Positions 50,027-59,201 of a DNA stretch of 64,000 nt are shown here, piece after piece. Within the stretch, counting starts at the first letter, position 1. Every line of letters begins with the position of its first letter. The DNA comes from an uncultured Acetatifactor sp. GTDB taxonomy: Bacteria > Bacillota > Clostridia > Lachnospirales > Lachnospiraceae. Where the stretch lies: the NCBI GenBank assembly GCA_947629645.1, contig CANREV010000003.1:62001-126000 (forward strand). Reading direction: 5' to 3'. Position numbers and translations under genes: made by a program. The notes beneath the pieces were generated by a model. The model was given only the letters and a program-made list of their open reading frames with translations, was not told the origin of the DNA and did not search any database.

Positions 50027-51526
50027 ATGAAAAGAAGACCCTTTTACGGACTGGGTGCGCTTATGACGGCGTTAGCGCTGTTTTTGTGCCCGTCTATGGA
50101 TGTGCGCGCCGCTTCCAGGCTGCAGGATACGGGCGATAACATCGTCATCGTCATCGATCCGGGACACGGGGGAGATAACAGGGGGACGCTGGAAAACGGT
50201 CATGAAGAAAAGTTTATGACTATGATTACCGCGCGGGCGATGTATGATGAATTGAAAAAATATGACGATGTGGAGGTTTATCTGACCAGGAACACAGATG
50301 TGGATCTGACCCTGAAGGAGCGGGCGGAATTTGCGGCAAGTGTAGACGCGGATTTTTTATTCAGCATCCATTATAACGCATCGGCCAGTCATGCGTCCTA
50401 CGGTTCGGAGGTGTGGGTCCCCATGGAGGCGCCCTATAACGGCTACGGACTGCAGTTCGGTTATGAATTTCTCACCTGGGCGCGGCAGTCGGGGCTGCTG
50501 GTGCGGGGCGTAAAGACAAGACCCGGGGATAAAGGGGATTATTACGGCGTGATCCGGGAATCCGTTGCCTTGGACGTACCGGCGCTTATTATAGAACATT
50601 GCCATGTGGATCACAGTCAGGACGAGGAATATTGTGATTCTGATGAAGATCTGAAAAATTTCGGCATCTCGGACGCCACTGCCGTGGCGAAATATTTTGG
50701 CTTAAAGAGCAGTGCGCTGAATGTGGATTATTCCGATTACTCCCTGATTCAGGCAAGCGCTGCCTCTCTCAATGAACTGACCAGAAACGATGACACCGAT
50801 CCTGAATTTTGTGAGATCTCCCTGAATGACGCGGATTACAACAACGGGAAACTGTCTGTGGATGTGATGGCGGCGGATTATGACACGCCTCTTTTATATT
50901 ATGATTACAGCCTTGACGGCGGCTCGACTTTCAGCGAAAGACAGCCCTGGCCTGACGGCGATACTTTATCCGGAACATGCCGGGATACGTTTACGCTGGA
51001 ACTGGATATCCCGGACAACACCTCGCCCACAGTGATCCTGCGCGCTTACAATCCCTATGACCTCTATGCAGAGAGCAATCCCCTGACGGGCCTTCGGACA
51101 TTCCATACAGAAGGACAGAATGCGGAGCAGGAAGCGGATGGCAATGCTGCCTCGGCACAACAGGAAAATAAATCATCGGATGAGCAGGCGGCAGCTTCAT
51201 CCGCAGACGAAGCTGCCGCAGCGATAACCTCTGATCCGGCCGATCTTGGAATGCGGGGCGATAACAGGATCTTAGGGGAAGCGGAAGGATGGCAGGATAA
51301 CCTGGGAGACCTTCTGGATAACGCGTCTGCCACACAGGCCGCGTCTTCATCGGTGGAAGGAGAGCATGAGGTCAGCTTCTTAAATTTTTTAAAGTTATGT
51401 CTGGTGTTTGTGCTCCTGCTGTTTGTAGTTATCCTCATCTCCCAGACGATTTCTTACCATAAAAGAAAGAGACACCGCCGTCAGCGAAGGAATGATAAGG
51501 GTGACAACAGATACCATAAAACATAA
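50027..51526 (+). CDS. N-acetylmuramoyl-L-alanine amidase with C-terminal membrane anchor
   Basis: A 499-residue exported peptidoglycan amidase (Amidase_3). A signal peptide covers about 1-29 (ALALFLCPSMDVRAA). The catalytic domain has zinc-ligand motifs VIDPGHGG, FLFSIHYNAS and the catalytic Glu in IIEHCHVDH. A Glu/Asp-rich beta region follows (about 260-370), then an Ala/Ser/Glu-rich linker. A C-terminal transmembrane helix (FLNFLKLCLVFVLLLFVVIL) and a strongly basic cytoplasmic tail end the protein. A C-terminal anchor is unusual for amidases, which are normally free or wall-bound through repeats. It would keep the enzyme at the membrane, perhaps at the septum or forespore. Confidence 0.9.
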   Translation: MKRRPFYGLGALMTALALFLCPSMDVRAASRLQDTGDNIVIVIDPGHGGDNRGTLENGHEEKFMTMITARAMYDELKKYDDVEVYLTRNTDVDLTLKERAEFAASVDADFLFSIHYNASASHASYGSEVWVPMEAPYNGYGLQFGYEFLTWARQSGLLVRGVKTRPGDKGDYYGVIRESVALDVPALIIEHCHVDHSQDEEYCDSDEDLKNFGISDATAVAKYFGLKSSALNVDYSDYSLIQASAASLNELTRNDDTDPEFCEISLNDADYNNGKLSVDVMAADYDTPLLYYDYSLDGGSTFSERQPWPDGDTLSGTCRDTFTLELDIPDNTSPTVILRAYNPYDLYAESNPLTGLRTFHTEGQNAEQEADGNAASAQQENKSSDEQAAASSADEAAAAITSDPADLGMRGDNRILGEAEGWQDNLGDLLDNASATQAASSSVEGEHEVSFLNFLKLCLVFVLLLFVVILISQTISYHKRKRHRRQRRNDKGDNRYHKT

Positions 51527-52431
51527 TAGAAAAGATTCAACAGTGTCAGAATGATTTTATGTACCGTGTAGTCAGTGATGGACAGATCTGTGTCCTTAAT
51601 ACAGCTGTAGGTCTGGGCAATGCAGGAAAAACCTCCGAATGACAGTACCAGAAGGCTGTAGAGAGGTGCCTGCGACTGGAGAAGGCTCAGTCCTCCCGTG
51701 ATCTCAAAGAGAGGGGAAAGAAGCGCACACTGTCTGCCGGACAGCACATGCGGAATAAGGTTCAACAGGTTGAACAGGATCATGTATCCTCCCAGCGTCA
51801 GCATATTGCGGATGGCCGCGCTGACAGACTGTTCTGTTTCCGCAAGTACCCTTTCGCCCCTTCTGACAATGAGATCGCCACGAGAGCAGGCCTGCAGCGC
51901 TCCCACGGCTTCTTTCGCATTCAGGAGCGTGTTGAGAGCCCGATAACGGGTATAGCGGAGAAAGATACCGTACAGAAGAGGAATCCCATACATGCCGAAC
52001 AGATAGGGCAGGGTCAGTTCCCGTTGGAGCAAAGGCAGCACGAAACTGCAGTAATAGACGGGGCCGATGTTGTTGCAGAAGGCCAGCAGATAGGAGCTCT
52101 CTTCTTTTGTCAGCTGTCCTCTGGAATAGAGGTCTGATACCACTCTCGCTCCCATGGGAAAACCGCACAGGAAGCCTAACATCATGCAGTAACAAACATT
52201 TTTTCGGACGCGGAAGACTGGACGTATCACAGGATAGAGGAGGGAGGCGATAGTCTCCGTAAGCCCCAGTCGTATGACAATCCCGGACAGGATCATAAAC
52301 GGAAGCAGGGAAGGGATCATCTTTTCCAGCCAGAGGTTTAACCCCATCGAGGCATAGCTTAAGCTGAGTCCGGAGTGGGTCAGGATACAGGCGGTAAACA
52401 GCAGAAACAGGATTGTACCTGTGATTTTCAT
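51481..52431 (-). CDS. YlbJ-like sporulation membrane protein
   Basis: A polytopic membrane protein of about 316 residues resembling Bacillus YlbJ and the nucleoside-recognition (Gate) family. Visible are LEKMIPSLLPFMILSGIVI, the gate-like MMLGFLCGFPMGARVVSDLY and CNNIGPVYYCSFVLP. In Bacillus ylbJ is next to coaD, as here. The start at 52431 is preferred because it begins the first hydrophobic helix and has AAAGGATGAT upstream; an ATG at 52470 adds 13 basic residues. Its 3' end overlaps the end of the amidase gene by 46 bases tail to tail. Confidence 0.82.
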   Translation of the reverse strand: MKITGTILFLLFTACILTHSGLSLSYASMGLNLWLEKMIPSLLPFMILSGIVIRLGLTETIASLLYPVIRPVFRVRKNVCYCMMLGFLCGFPMGARVVSDLYSRGQLTKEESSYLLAFCNNIGPVYYCSFVLPLLQRELTLPYLFGMYGIPLLYGIFLRYTRYRALNTLLNAKEAVGALQACSRGDLIVRRGERVLAETEQSVSAAIRNMLTLGGYMILFNLLNLIPHVLSGRQCALLSPLFEITGGLSLLQSQAPLYSLLVLSFGGFSCIAQTYSCIKDTDLSITDYTVHKIILTLLNLFYYVLWYLLSPLSFLR

Positions 52432-52556
52432 GGCAGTATCATCCTTTCTTTTTATAAAAAGTCGTTTCATACTAATTTAATATTATAGGATCCGGGAAAT
52501 ATTACGCGGCGGTCCATGCCGCCTCTGTATTGTATATGTGATTTTTGAGAGGGTTT

Positions 52557-53957
52557 ATGCGTCTTGACAGATATTTGTGCGAATTGAATATAGGTACCAG
52601 AAGTCAGGTGAAGAATCTCTTGAAAAAGGGTGTTGTCACCTTAAACGGCCGTCCTGTGAAAGATCCCGGCTATCAGGTCGATGAAGAACGGGACAGAGTG
52701 GCGTTTCAGGGGCGGGAGCTAAACTATCGTAAATTTGTATACTATATGCTGAATAAGCCTCAGGGCGTAATATCCGCCACCCGCGATGCCCTGGAGAGAA
52801 CAGTGACGGACCTGCTTTCTGCGGAGGGGCGAAATGACTTGTTTCCGGCGGGCCGTCTTGACAAAGATGCGGAGGGACTTTTACTCATCACCAACGATGG
52901 GGAACTTGCCCACAGACTGCTGTCTCCAAAGTTCCATGTGGATAAGACTTATCTGACGCAGACAAAAAAGCCTTTGTCAAAAGAAGATATCCGCAGTCTT
53001 ACAAAAGGCGTGGATATCGGAGAAAGCAAGCCGACTCTTCCGGCAAAAGTCGAGTCGATTGCCCCCGATCTGATCCGCCTTACCATTCAGGAAGGGAAGT
53101 TTCATCAGGTCAAACGTATGCTGCAGGCCGTGGATAATCAGGTGACGAAACTAAAGAGGATCCGGTTCGGCGATCTTACGCTGGATGAGAGCCTGGCGCC
53201 GGGGGAGTACCGGGAGCTTACCTCGCAGGAGGTGGCAAAACTAAAAATAAACGGAAGGAGTCAGGAACAGAAGTTGAAAGAAGACACGATGATGAAAGCT
53301 GACATGCTGCGGGAGATAGATGCGGTCATTTTCGATCTGGACGGCTCTTTGGTGGACTCCATGTGGATGTGGCATGAGATTGATGTGGAATATCTGGGCA
53401 GGTTCGGGATTCCGTTGCCTGATGATCTGCAGTCTAAAATAGAGGGGATGAGCTTTCATGAGACTGCCGTTTATTTTAAAGAACATTTTCCGATTCCCGA
53501 TACGCTCGATATAATCAAACAAAACTGGAACGAGATGGCATGGGACAAATATATGCATGAAGTGCCGCTCAAAGAGGGGATACCGGAATTTTTGAAAGGA
53601 TGCAGAAAGCGGGGCATCAGGCTCGGCATCGGCACCAGCAATTCCAGAGAACTGGTGGAGAACGTTGTATCGGTACACCGATTGAAGGATTATTTTTCCT
53701 GTATCATGACAGGTTGTGACGTGGAACACGGGAAACCCTCGCCGGATATTTACCTTGCCGTGGCAAAACAGCTTGACGTAGCGTGCGAGCGCTGTCTGGT
53801 GTTTGAGGATATTCCGGCAGGGATACGCGCGGGAAAGAGCGCCGGTATGAGAGTCTGCGCCGTGGAAGATGAATATTCCGTCCCGAACAGAGAGGAAAAG
53901 AAAGCGCTTGCTGATTATTACATAGAGGACTATTATGGATTCTTTGAGGAAAGATAA
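52557..53957 (+). CDS. Fusion: RsuA-family pseudouridine synthase and HAD hydrolase
   Basis: One uninterrupted frame of 466 residues joins two enzymes. Residues 1-230 are an RsuA/RluB/RluE-type rRNA pseudouridine synthase: S4 domain (RLDRYLCELNIGTRSQVK), catalytic D102 in PAGRLDKDAEG, and KFHQVKRML. Residues about 254-466 are a HAD-IA phosphatase of the beta-phosphoglucomutase type: nucleophile D260 in VIFDLDGSLVDS, motif II GTSNS, motif III lysine in GKPSPDIY and motif IV VFEDIPAG. A 20-residue basic/polar linker joins them. ATG 52557 follows AGAGGG; a TTG at 52545 is in frame. An internal ATG-ATG at 53289 has a weak AAAGAAG site. Confidence 0.88.
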   Translation: MRLDRYLCELNIGTRSQVKNLLKKGVVTLNGRPVKDPGYQVDEERDRVAFQGRELNYRKFVYYMLNKPQGVISATRDALERTVTDLLSAEGRNDLFPAGRLDKDAEGLLLITNDGELAHRLLSPKFHVDKTYLTQTKKPLSKEDIRSLTKGVDIGESKPTLPAKVESIAPDLIRLTIQEGKFHQVKRMLQAVDNQVTKLKRIRFGDLTLDESLAPGEYRELTSQEVAKLKINGRSQEQKLKEDTMMKADMLREIDAVIFDLDGSLVDSMWMWHEIDVEYLGRFGIPLPDDLQSKIEGMSFHETAVYFKEHFPIPDTLDIIKQNWNEMAWDKYMHEVPLKEGIPEFLKGCRKRGIRLGIGTSNSRELVENVVSVHRLKDYFSCIMTGCDVEHGKPSPDIYLAVAKQLDVACERCLVFEDIPAGIRAGKSAGMRVCAVEDEYSVPNREEKKALADYYIEDYYGFFEER

Positions 53958-55905
53958 CGGATTCCTGCCTGTGTCTGTGGAAGACATGAGAAAGGAGGGA
54001 ATAGAACAGCTTGATTTCGTGTATGTGATCGGGGATGCCTATGTGGATCATCCTTCTTTCGGGCACGCCATCATCAGCCGCGTTCTGCAGGCTCACGGAT
54101 ATTCTGTCGGAATAATTTCCCAGCCCGACTGGAAAAAGGCGGACAGCATTGCGGCGTTGGGACGTCCGCGCCTGGGATTTCTTGTGTCCTCCGGAAATAT
54201 GGACAGTTGTGTGAATCATTATTCCGTATCCAGAAAAAGACGCTCCACGGATGCGTACACGCCGGGAGGCCAGATGGGGAAACGACCGGATCATGCCGTT
54301 GTAGTGTATGGCAATCTGATCCGCAGGACTTATCGGGATGTTCCCATTATTCTCGGAGGTATTGAGGCAAGCTTGCGCCGTATGGCACATTACGATTACT
54401 GGACGGACAGCTTTAAGAGGTCCGTGCTGCTGGACAGTCAGGCGGACCTGATCTCTTACGGTATGGGAGAGAAGTCCATCGTGGAGATTGCGGATGCTTT
54501 AAAGAGCGGGATCCCTGTGTCAGACATCACGTTCGTGGCGGGAACGGTCTATCGCACGAAAGACATTTCCGGCGTTTACGATGGGGTGAAGCTGCCGTCT
54601 TACGATGAGATGAAAGCGGACAAGTCTTTCTATGCGGCAAGCTTTGCTGTGCAGAATGAAAACATGGATTTCTGTACGGGAAAACCGTTGATCGAGGAGT
54701 ACCCCAGGGGAGTTTATGTCGTGCAGAATCCTCCCCAGCCGCCCCTTACTACACAGGAAATGGATGATATTTACGCCCTGCCTTACATGAGGACGTATCA
54801 TCCTTCCTATGAGAAAATGGGCGGGGTTCCTGCCATTGCGGAGATTAAATTTTCTCTGATCAGCAACCGGGGGTGCTTTGGGGGCTGCAGCTTCTGTGCC
54901 CTGACGTTTCATCAGGGCAGGACGGTTCAGGCGAGAAGCCATGAATCAATTCTGGCGGAAGCGGAAACGCTTATCAAAGATCCTGATTTTAAGGGATACA
55001 TTCATGATGTGGGAGGACCAACGGCGAATTTTCGTCATCCTTCCTGTCAAAAGCAGCTGACCTGTGGCGTTTGTAAAAAGAAACAGTGTCTGTTCCCGGA
55101 GCCTTGCAAAAATCTCTATGTGGATCACAGCGATTATCTGGAACTTCTCAGGAAGCTGAGGGCTTTGCCGGGAGTAAAAAAAGTATTTGTGCGCTCCGGA
55201 ATCCGTTTCGATTATCTGCTTGCGGACTCCGATGACACTTTTTTCAGGGAGCTTGTGCAGCACCATGTCAGCGGACAGCTAAAAGTGGCGCCGGAGCACA
55301 TTTCCGATGTGGTGCTCAAAAGAATGGGAAAGCCGGAAAATAAAGTATATGAACGTTTCGCTGCAAAGTATAAGCAGCTGAACGCCGAGCTTGGGAAAAA
55401 ACAGTTTCTGGTGCCGTATCTGATGTCGTCCCACCCGGGCTCCACATTGAAAGAGGCTATAGAACTGGCGGAATACCTCAGGGACCTTGGGTATATGCCG
55501 GAACAGGTTCAGGATTTTTATCCCACACCTTCCACTTTTTCCACAGTAATGTATTATACGGGAATCGATCCCAGGGACATGAAGCCGGTGTATGTGTGCC
55601 GAAATCCGCACGAGAAAGCCATGCAGAGAGCCCTGATACAATATCGAAACCCCGCAAATTACGATCTGGTCTATGAGGCCTTGACGAAAGCGGGACGGAC
55701 GGATCTCATCGGATTTGGCAAAAAATGTCTGATCCGTCCAAGGAAACCCCAAAACCCGGGCAGGCCGGACAAAAGAGACGAAAACAGCAAAAGCAACAAA
55801 AGCAACAAAAGCAACAGAAGACCCCTCTCAGGGAAAGGAGCGAAAAAGAAGACCATACGGAATATCCACAAGAAGAAAAATACAATGCAGAAAAACGGTT
55901 CCTGA
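53935..55905 (+). CDS. YgiQ family radical SAM protein
   Basis: A 656-residue radical SAM protein of the YgiQ family. The N-terminal region (FLPVSVEDMRKEGIEQLDFV) is followed by the cluster motif CFGGCSFC (CX3CX2C) at about residue 315. A second Cys-rich segment comes next (TCGVCKKKQCLFPEPC) and a conserved PYLMSSHPGST. The family's reaction is unknown. The C-terminal 60 residues are basic and Ser/Asn/Lys-rich, encoded by 9-base repeats near 55790-55815. The start lies 23 bases inside the upstream fusion gene, so translation is probably coupled. Confidence 0.93.
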   Translation: MDSLRKDNGFLPVSVEDMRKEGIEQLDFVYVIGDAYVDHPSFGHAIISRVLQAHGYSVGIISQPDWKKADSIAALGRPRLGFLVSSGNMDSCVNHYSVSRKRRSTDAYTPGGQMGKRPDHAVVVYGNLIRRTYRDVPIILGGIEASLRRMAHYDYWTDSFKRSVLLDSQADLISYGMGEKSIVEIADALKSGIPVSDITFVAGTVYRTKDISGVYDGVKLPSYDEMKADKSFYAASFAVQNENMDFCTGKPLIEEYPRGVYVVQNPPQPPLTTQEMDDIYALPYMRTYHPSYEKMGGVPAIAEIKFSLISNRGCFGGCSFCALTFHQGRTVQARSHESILAEAETLIKDPDFKGYIHDVGGPTANFRHPSCQKQLTCGVCKKKQCLFPEPCKNLYVDHSDYLELLRKLRALPGVKKVFVRSGIRFDYLLADSDDTFFRELVQHHVSGQLKVAPEHISDVVLKRMGKPENKVYERFAAKYKQLNAELGKKQFLVPYLMSSHPGSTLKEAIELAEYLRDLGYMPEQVQDFYPTPSTFSTVMYYTGIDPRDMKPVYVCRNPHEKAMQRALIQYRNPANYDLVYEALTKAGRTDLIGFGKKCLIRPRKPQNPGRPDKRDENSKSNKSNKSNRRPLSGKGAKKKTIRNIHKKKNTMQKNGS

Positions 55906-55961
55906 AAAATAAGGAACAAACCAGAATAGAAATCTAAAAAAGAAAAGAAGGAGATTACAAC

Positions 55962-56738
55962 ATGAACATTGTTATGATCACGGGGGCATCCTCCGGTATG
56001 GGTATGGAGTTTGCATTTCAGATGGACAATTATTTTGATACGATCGATGAATTCTGGCTGATCGCCAGAAGCAGGGACCGTCTTGAGGAAGTCTCCAAAG
56101 CGCTTCGGCATAAGACGAGAGTCCTTGCCATGGATATTACAGATGAGAAGAAACTGGACGACCTGGAAGATTTGATGATTGAGAAAAACGTCACTGTCAG
56201 GATGCTGATCAATGCGGCCGGTTTCGGGATCATGGGACCTTTCTGTGAGCAGGAGCGGGTCACTATGCTGGATATGGTGCGGCTCAATTGCGAGGCATTG
56301 ACCAGCCTTACCCACCGCGTGATCCCCTATATGCGCCAAAACAGCCGCATCATTCAGCTTGCGTCCAGCGCGGCTTTTTTGCCGCAGCCTGATTTCGCAG
56401 TATACGCAGCGACAAAATCGTATGTGCTGAGCTTTTCACGAGCTCTGGGAGAGGAATTGAAAGAGGCCGGCATTTATGTGACAAGCGTCTGCCCCGGCCC
56501 TGTGGATACGCCGTTTCTTGATATCGCGGAGAAGTCGGGAACGACTCTTGCCATCAAGAAATACACCATGGTCAACGCGGAAAAAGTCGTGGCATTGGCG
56601 TTAAAAGACTCTTACCGCAGGCGGACCATGTCAGTATGCAGCCTTCCCATCAAGGGATTTCAATGTCTGACTAAAATAGTGCCCCACGACATACTGTTTA
56701 AGATCGTGGATATCCTGCAGCAGAAAGGGGTTTACTGA
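55962..56738 (+). CDS. Short-chain dehydrogenase/reductase
   Basis: A 258-residue SDR with the NAD(P)-binding MITGASSGMGMEFA (GXXXGXG) and NAAGFG. The catalytic Ser lies in LASSAAFLPQPDF, and Tyr/Lys in YAATKSYVLSFSRAL (YXXXK). The C-terminal region is the longer DltE/YqjQ-like kind (PGPVDTPFLDIAEKSG). The substrate is unknown. GAAGGAGAT precedes the ATG. Its stop overlaps the next start as TGATG. Confidence 0.92.
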   Translation: MNIVMITGASSGMGMEFAFQMDNYFDTIDEFWLIARSRDRLEEVSKALRHKTRVLAMDITDEKKLDDLEDLMIEKNVTVRMLINAAGFGIMGPFCEQERVTMLDMVRLNCEALTSLTHRVIPYMRQNSRIIQLASSAAFLPQPDFAVYAATKSYVLSFSRALGEELKEAGIYVTSVCPGPVDTPFLDIAEKSGTTLAIKKYTMVNAEKVVALALKDSYRRRTMSVCSLPIKGFQCLTKIVPHDILFKIVDILQQKGVY

Positions 56739-57337
56739 TGCAGCTTATGAGGATGTTTTCCGCGGAAAAATATAAAGGTACAAAAGATTATATCAACACG
56801 CAGAAAAAATATGAAATTCTTCGCACGATCCTCTATTTCGGAATCTCTCTTTCTCTGTTCGCGGGGGGCTATATCCAGACGGGGAAAAAGACGAATCTGC
56901 TGACCATTGTGGCAATTCTCGGATGTCTTCCGGCCAGCAAGAGTGCGGTGAATGCAATTATGTTTTTGAGATTTAAAAGCTTAAGTGAAAAAGCCGCATC
57001 GCAGATTGAGAATCATTGTCAGGGACTGCAATGTCTTTATGATATGGTCTTTACTTCCTATCAGAAAAACTATGTGGTCGGTCATCTGACGGTGAAGGGA
57101 AATACTGTCTGCGGATACTCCGAGGACCCGGCTTTCAATGAGAATGCATTTTATCAGCATATAAACGAGATCCTGAGAAGAGACGGTCATAAAGATGTGG
57201 CAGTGAAAGTCTTTACCGATCTGGAGAAATATACAGGGCGTTTAGAACAGCTTAAGCAGATATCGGCAAAGGAATCTGAAACTGGAGCCGGTAAGACTAT
57301 GGCGGTCATTACAACGCTAAAAAGCGTAGTCTTGTAG
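56738..57337 (+). CDS. Hypothetical membrane protein
   Basis: A 199-residue protein with two closely spaced hydrophobic helices (about 27-47 and 52-72: LRTILYFGISLSLFAGGYI and LLTIVAILGCLPASKSAV). They are followed by a soluble alpha/beta domain of about 120 residues. I recognise no family. The ATG overlaps the SDR stop (TGATG), so the two are translated together and may act together. Confidence 0.75.
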   Translation: MQLMRMFSAEKYKGTKDYINTQKKYEILRTILYFGISLSLFAGGYIQTGKKTNLLTIVAILGCLPASKSAVNAIMFLRFKSLSEKAASQIENHCQGLQCLYDMVFTSYQKNYVVGHLTVKGNTVCGYSEDPAFNENAFYQHINEILRRDGHKDVAVKVFTDLEKYTGRLEQLKQISAKESETGAGKTMAVITTLKSVVL

Positions 57338-57360
57338 AAGAGGTTTTTAGGATAAATCAG

Positions 57361-58431
57361 ATGCAGTCAATCATGATAGGAAGCAACCAGGCGGGACAGC
57401 GTCTGGACAAGTTTTTACATAAATGTCTGCCGCAGGCGGGGACAGGATTTCTCTATAAGATGCTTAGAAAGAAGAATATCACCCTGAACGGCCGCAAAGC
57501 CCAGGGAGGGGAACTGCTCATGGAGGGAGACAGCGTCAGTTTCTTTTTCTCACAGGAGACCTTTGAAAAATTCGGAGGAAATGCGGGACAGAAGGTTCAG
57601 GATATTTCTCAATATGAAACCGCCTGTAAACGGCTAAAGGGGATTTCTGTTCTGTATGAGGATGAAAATTTCCTTTTTGTGAATAAACCGGCAGGAATTC
57701 TGACGCAAAAAGCAAAGCCGGAGGACAGCAGCTTAAACGAGTGGCTGATCGGCTACCTGCTGCGGGAAGATCCCGGCCTTGAGATGCAGCTTTCCACATT
57801 CAGGCCTTCGGTCTGCAACCGATTAGACCGAAATACCAGCGGTATCGTGCTGTGCGGCAGGACCCTTTCCGGTCTGCAGTATTTAAGCCGATGCGTTCGG
57901 GAGCGGGAGATACAAAAGGTTTACCGGACTATCTGCGTGGGAGAACTCCGGGAAGGCGGCATTCTGAAAGGATATCTTCAAAAAGATACGGCCGCCAACA
58001 AGGTCCGCGTATCCCGGATACAAAACCGGGATACGCGATTCCAGGATGATAAACAATGGAGCGCTCAAAGCTCAGGCCCGACAGATCAGGGGAAAAGCGG
58101 TAGGGATTATATCGAAACTAAATATTTGCCTTTGTGCATCGGGAAGGGTTTCACTTATCTGGAAGTGCGGCTGATCACCGGAAAGACCCATCAGATCCGC
58201 GCTCATCTGGCTGCGATCGGCCATCCCCTGATCGGTGATCCAAAGTATGGTCAGGCGGATCTAAACCGCAGTCTGAAACAGAAATACGGTCTGCAATATC
58301 AGCTATTGCATGCCTGCAGGATCCGTTTTCCGGAAAATACCGATGGCGTGGGAGCCGCCCTTAGCGGAAGAGAATTTACCGCGCCGGAACCGGAGCTGTT
58401 TCGGCAGATAAGGGAATCCCTTGGATTGTAA
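57361..58431 (+). CDS. RluA-family pseudouridine synthase
   Basis: A 356-residue RNA pseudouridine synthase of the RluA/RluD class. An N-terminal S4 domain (GQRLDKFLHKCLPQAGTGFL) precedes the catalytic domain with VCNRLDRNTSG (catalytic Asp) and TGKTHQIRAHLAAIGHPL. The target uridine (23S rRNA or tRNA) cannot be deduced. The weak TAGGA site before 57361 leaves a Met four codons later as an alternative start. recU follows, with its putative longer frame overlapping this stop; the real recU start is 38 bases downstream. Confidence 0.92.
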   Translation: MQSIMIGSNQAGQRLDKFLHKCLPQAGTGFLYKMLRKKNITLNGRKAQGGELLMEGDSVSFFFSQETFEKFGGNAGQKVQDISQYETACKRLKGISVLYEDENFLFVNKPAGILTQKAKPEDSSLNEWLIGYLLREDPGLEMQLSTFRPSVCNRLDRNTSGIVLCGRTLSGLQYLSRCVREREIQKVYRTICVGELREGGILKGYLQKDTAANKVRVSRIQNRDTRFQDDKQWSAQSSGPTDQGKSGRDYIETKYLPLCIGKGFTYLEVRLITGKTHQIRAHLAAIGHPLIGDPKYGQADLNRSLKQKYGLQYQLLHACRIRFPENTDGVGAALSGREFTAPEPELFRQIRESLGL

Positions 58432-58468
58432 CAGTATCCCGTTTTATCTGCCCCATAGGAGGTTTGCA

Positions 58469-59002
58469 ATGGCAACTTGGAATTCCAGAGGGCTGAGAGG
58501 TTCCACTCTGGAGGATATGATCAACAGAACGAATGAAAAATACCGAGAGGCGGGGCTGGCGTTGATCCAAAAGATTCCCACGCCCATCACCCCCATCAGG
58601 ATGGACAAGGAACGCAGACAGATTACCCTCGCCTACTTTGAACAGAAGAGTACCGTTGACTACATCGGCGTTGTGCAGGGGATCCCTGTCTGTTTCGATG
58701 CGAAAGAATGCGCCGCTGACACTTTTTCTCTTCAGAATATTCATGAACATCAGGTGAAGTTCATGGAAACTTATGAGAAACAGGGAGGCATTGCCTTCTT
58801 TCTCATTTATTATACCCACAAGGATATTCTGTATTATCTGCCTTTGGAAATGCTGTTGTTCTTCTGGAACAGAGCGCAGGAGGGCGGCAGGAAAAGTTTC
58901 CGGTATGAGGAACTGAATCCGGCTTACATTCTGCCTAAAAAGAACGGCATTCTGGTGCCGTACCTGGATATGCTTCAGAAAGATCTGGAGGACCGGGAAT
59001 AA
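58469..59002 (+). CDS. recU: Holliday junction resolvase RecU
   Basis: RecU cleaves Holliday junctions in Firmicutes, taking the place of RuvC. The 177-residue protein opens with the conserved NSRGLRGSTLEDMIN, contains the catalytic STVDYIGV (Asp) and FDAKE (ExK-type), and the helix HQVKFMETYEKQGGIAFFLI. ATG 58469 follows AGGAGG; an earlier in-frame Met adds residues that overlap the rluA gene. With ruvAB in the same window, the branch-migration and resolution genes are both present but unlinked. Confidence 0.92.
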   Translation: MATWNSRGLRGSTLEDMINRTNEKYREAGLALIQKIPTPITPIRMDKERRQITLAYFEQKSTVDYIGVVQGIPVCFDAKECAADTFSLQNIHEHQVKFMETYEKQGGIAFFLIYYTHKDILYYLPLEMLLFFWNRAQEGGRKSFRYEELNPAYILPKKNGILVPYLDMLQKDLEDRE

Positions 59003-59032
59003 TGGTTTGCGCAAGCTGGGAATAATGGTTTG
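58995..59032 (+). repeat. 15-bp direct repeat at the recU stop
   Basis: GGGAATAATGGTTTG is present at 58995-59009 (containing the recU stop) and 59018-59032, a period of 23. It looks like a recent short duplication. Confidence 0.7.
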
Positions 59033-59036
59033 AAGC

Positions 59037-59065
59037 TTGACAACAGGAAACATTTTCGGTATACT
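59037..59065 (+). promoter_or_regulatory. Promoter of the his operon
   Basis: TTGACA (59037-59042), 17 bases, TATACT (59060-59065): perfect -35, five of six -10. The leader is about 130 bases and can form ACCGCG (59101-59106) / CGCGGT (59130-59135). It has no T-box core and no His-rich leader ORF. Confidence 0.8.
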
Positions 59066-59201
59066 ACTAACAGTTTAATTCTCTACCATATTAGCACGAC
59101 ACCGCGTTAAAGCAAAATGCGACCTGTGCCGCGGTCAAACGGATTGACAAAACGGATTGCGCTGGGTGCTTCTGTAGCGATAAAAAAGGAAGGCAGAAAT
59201 C

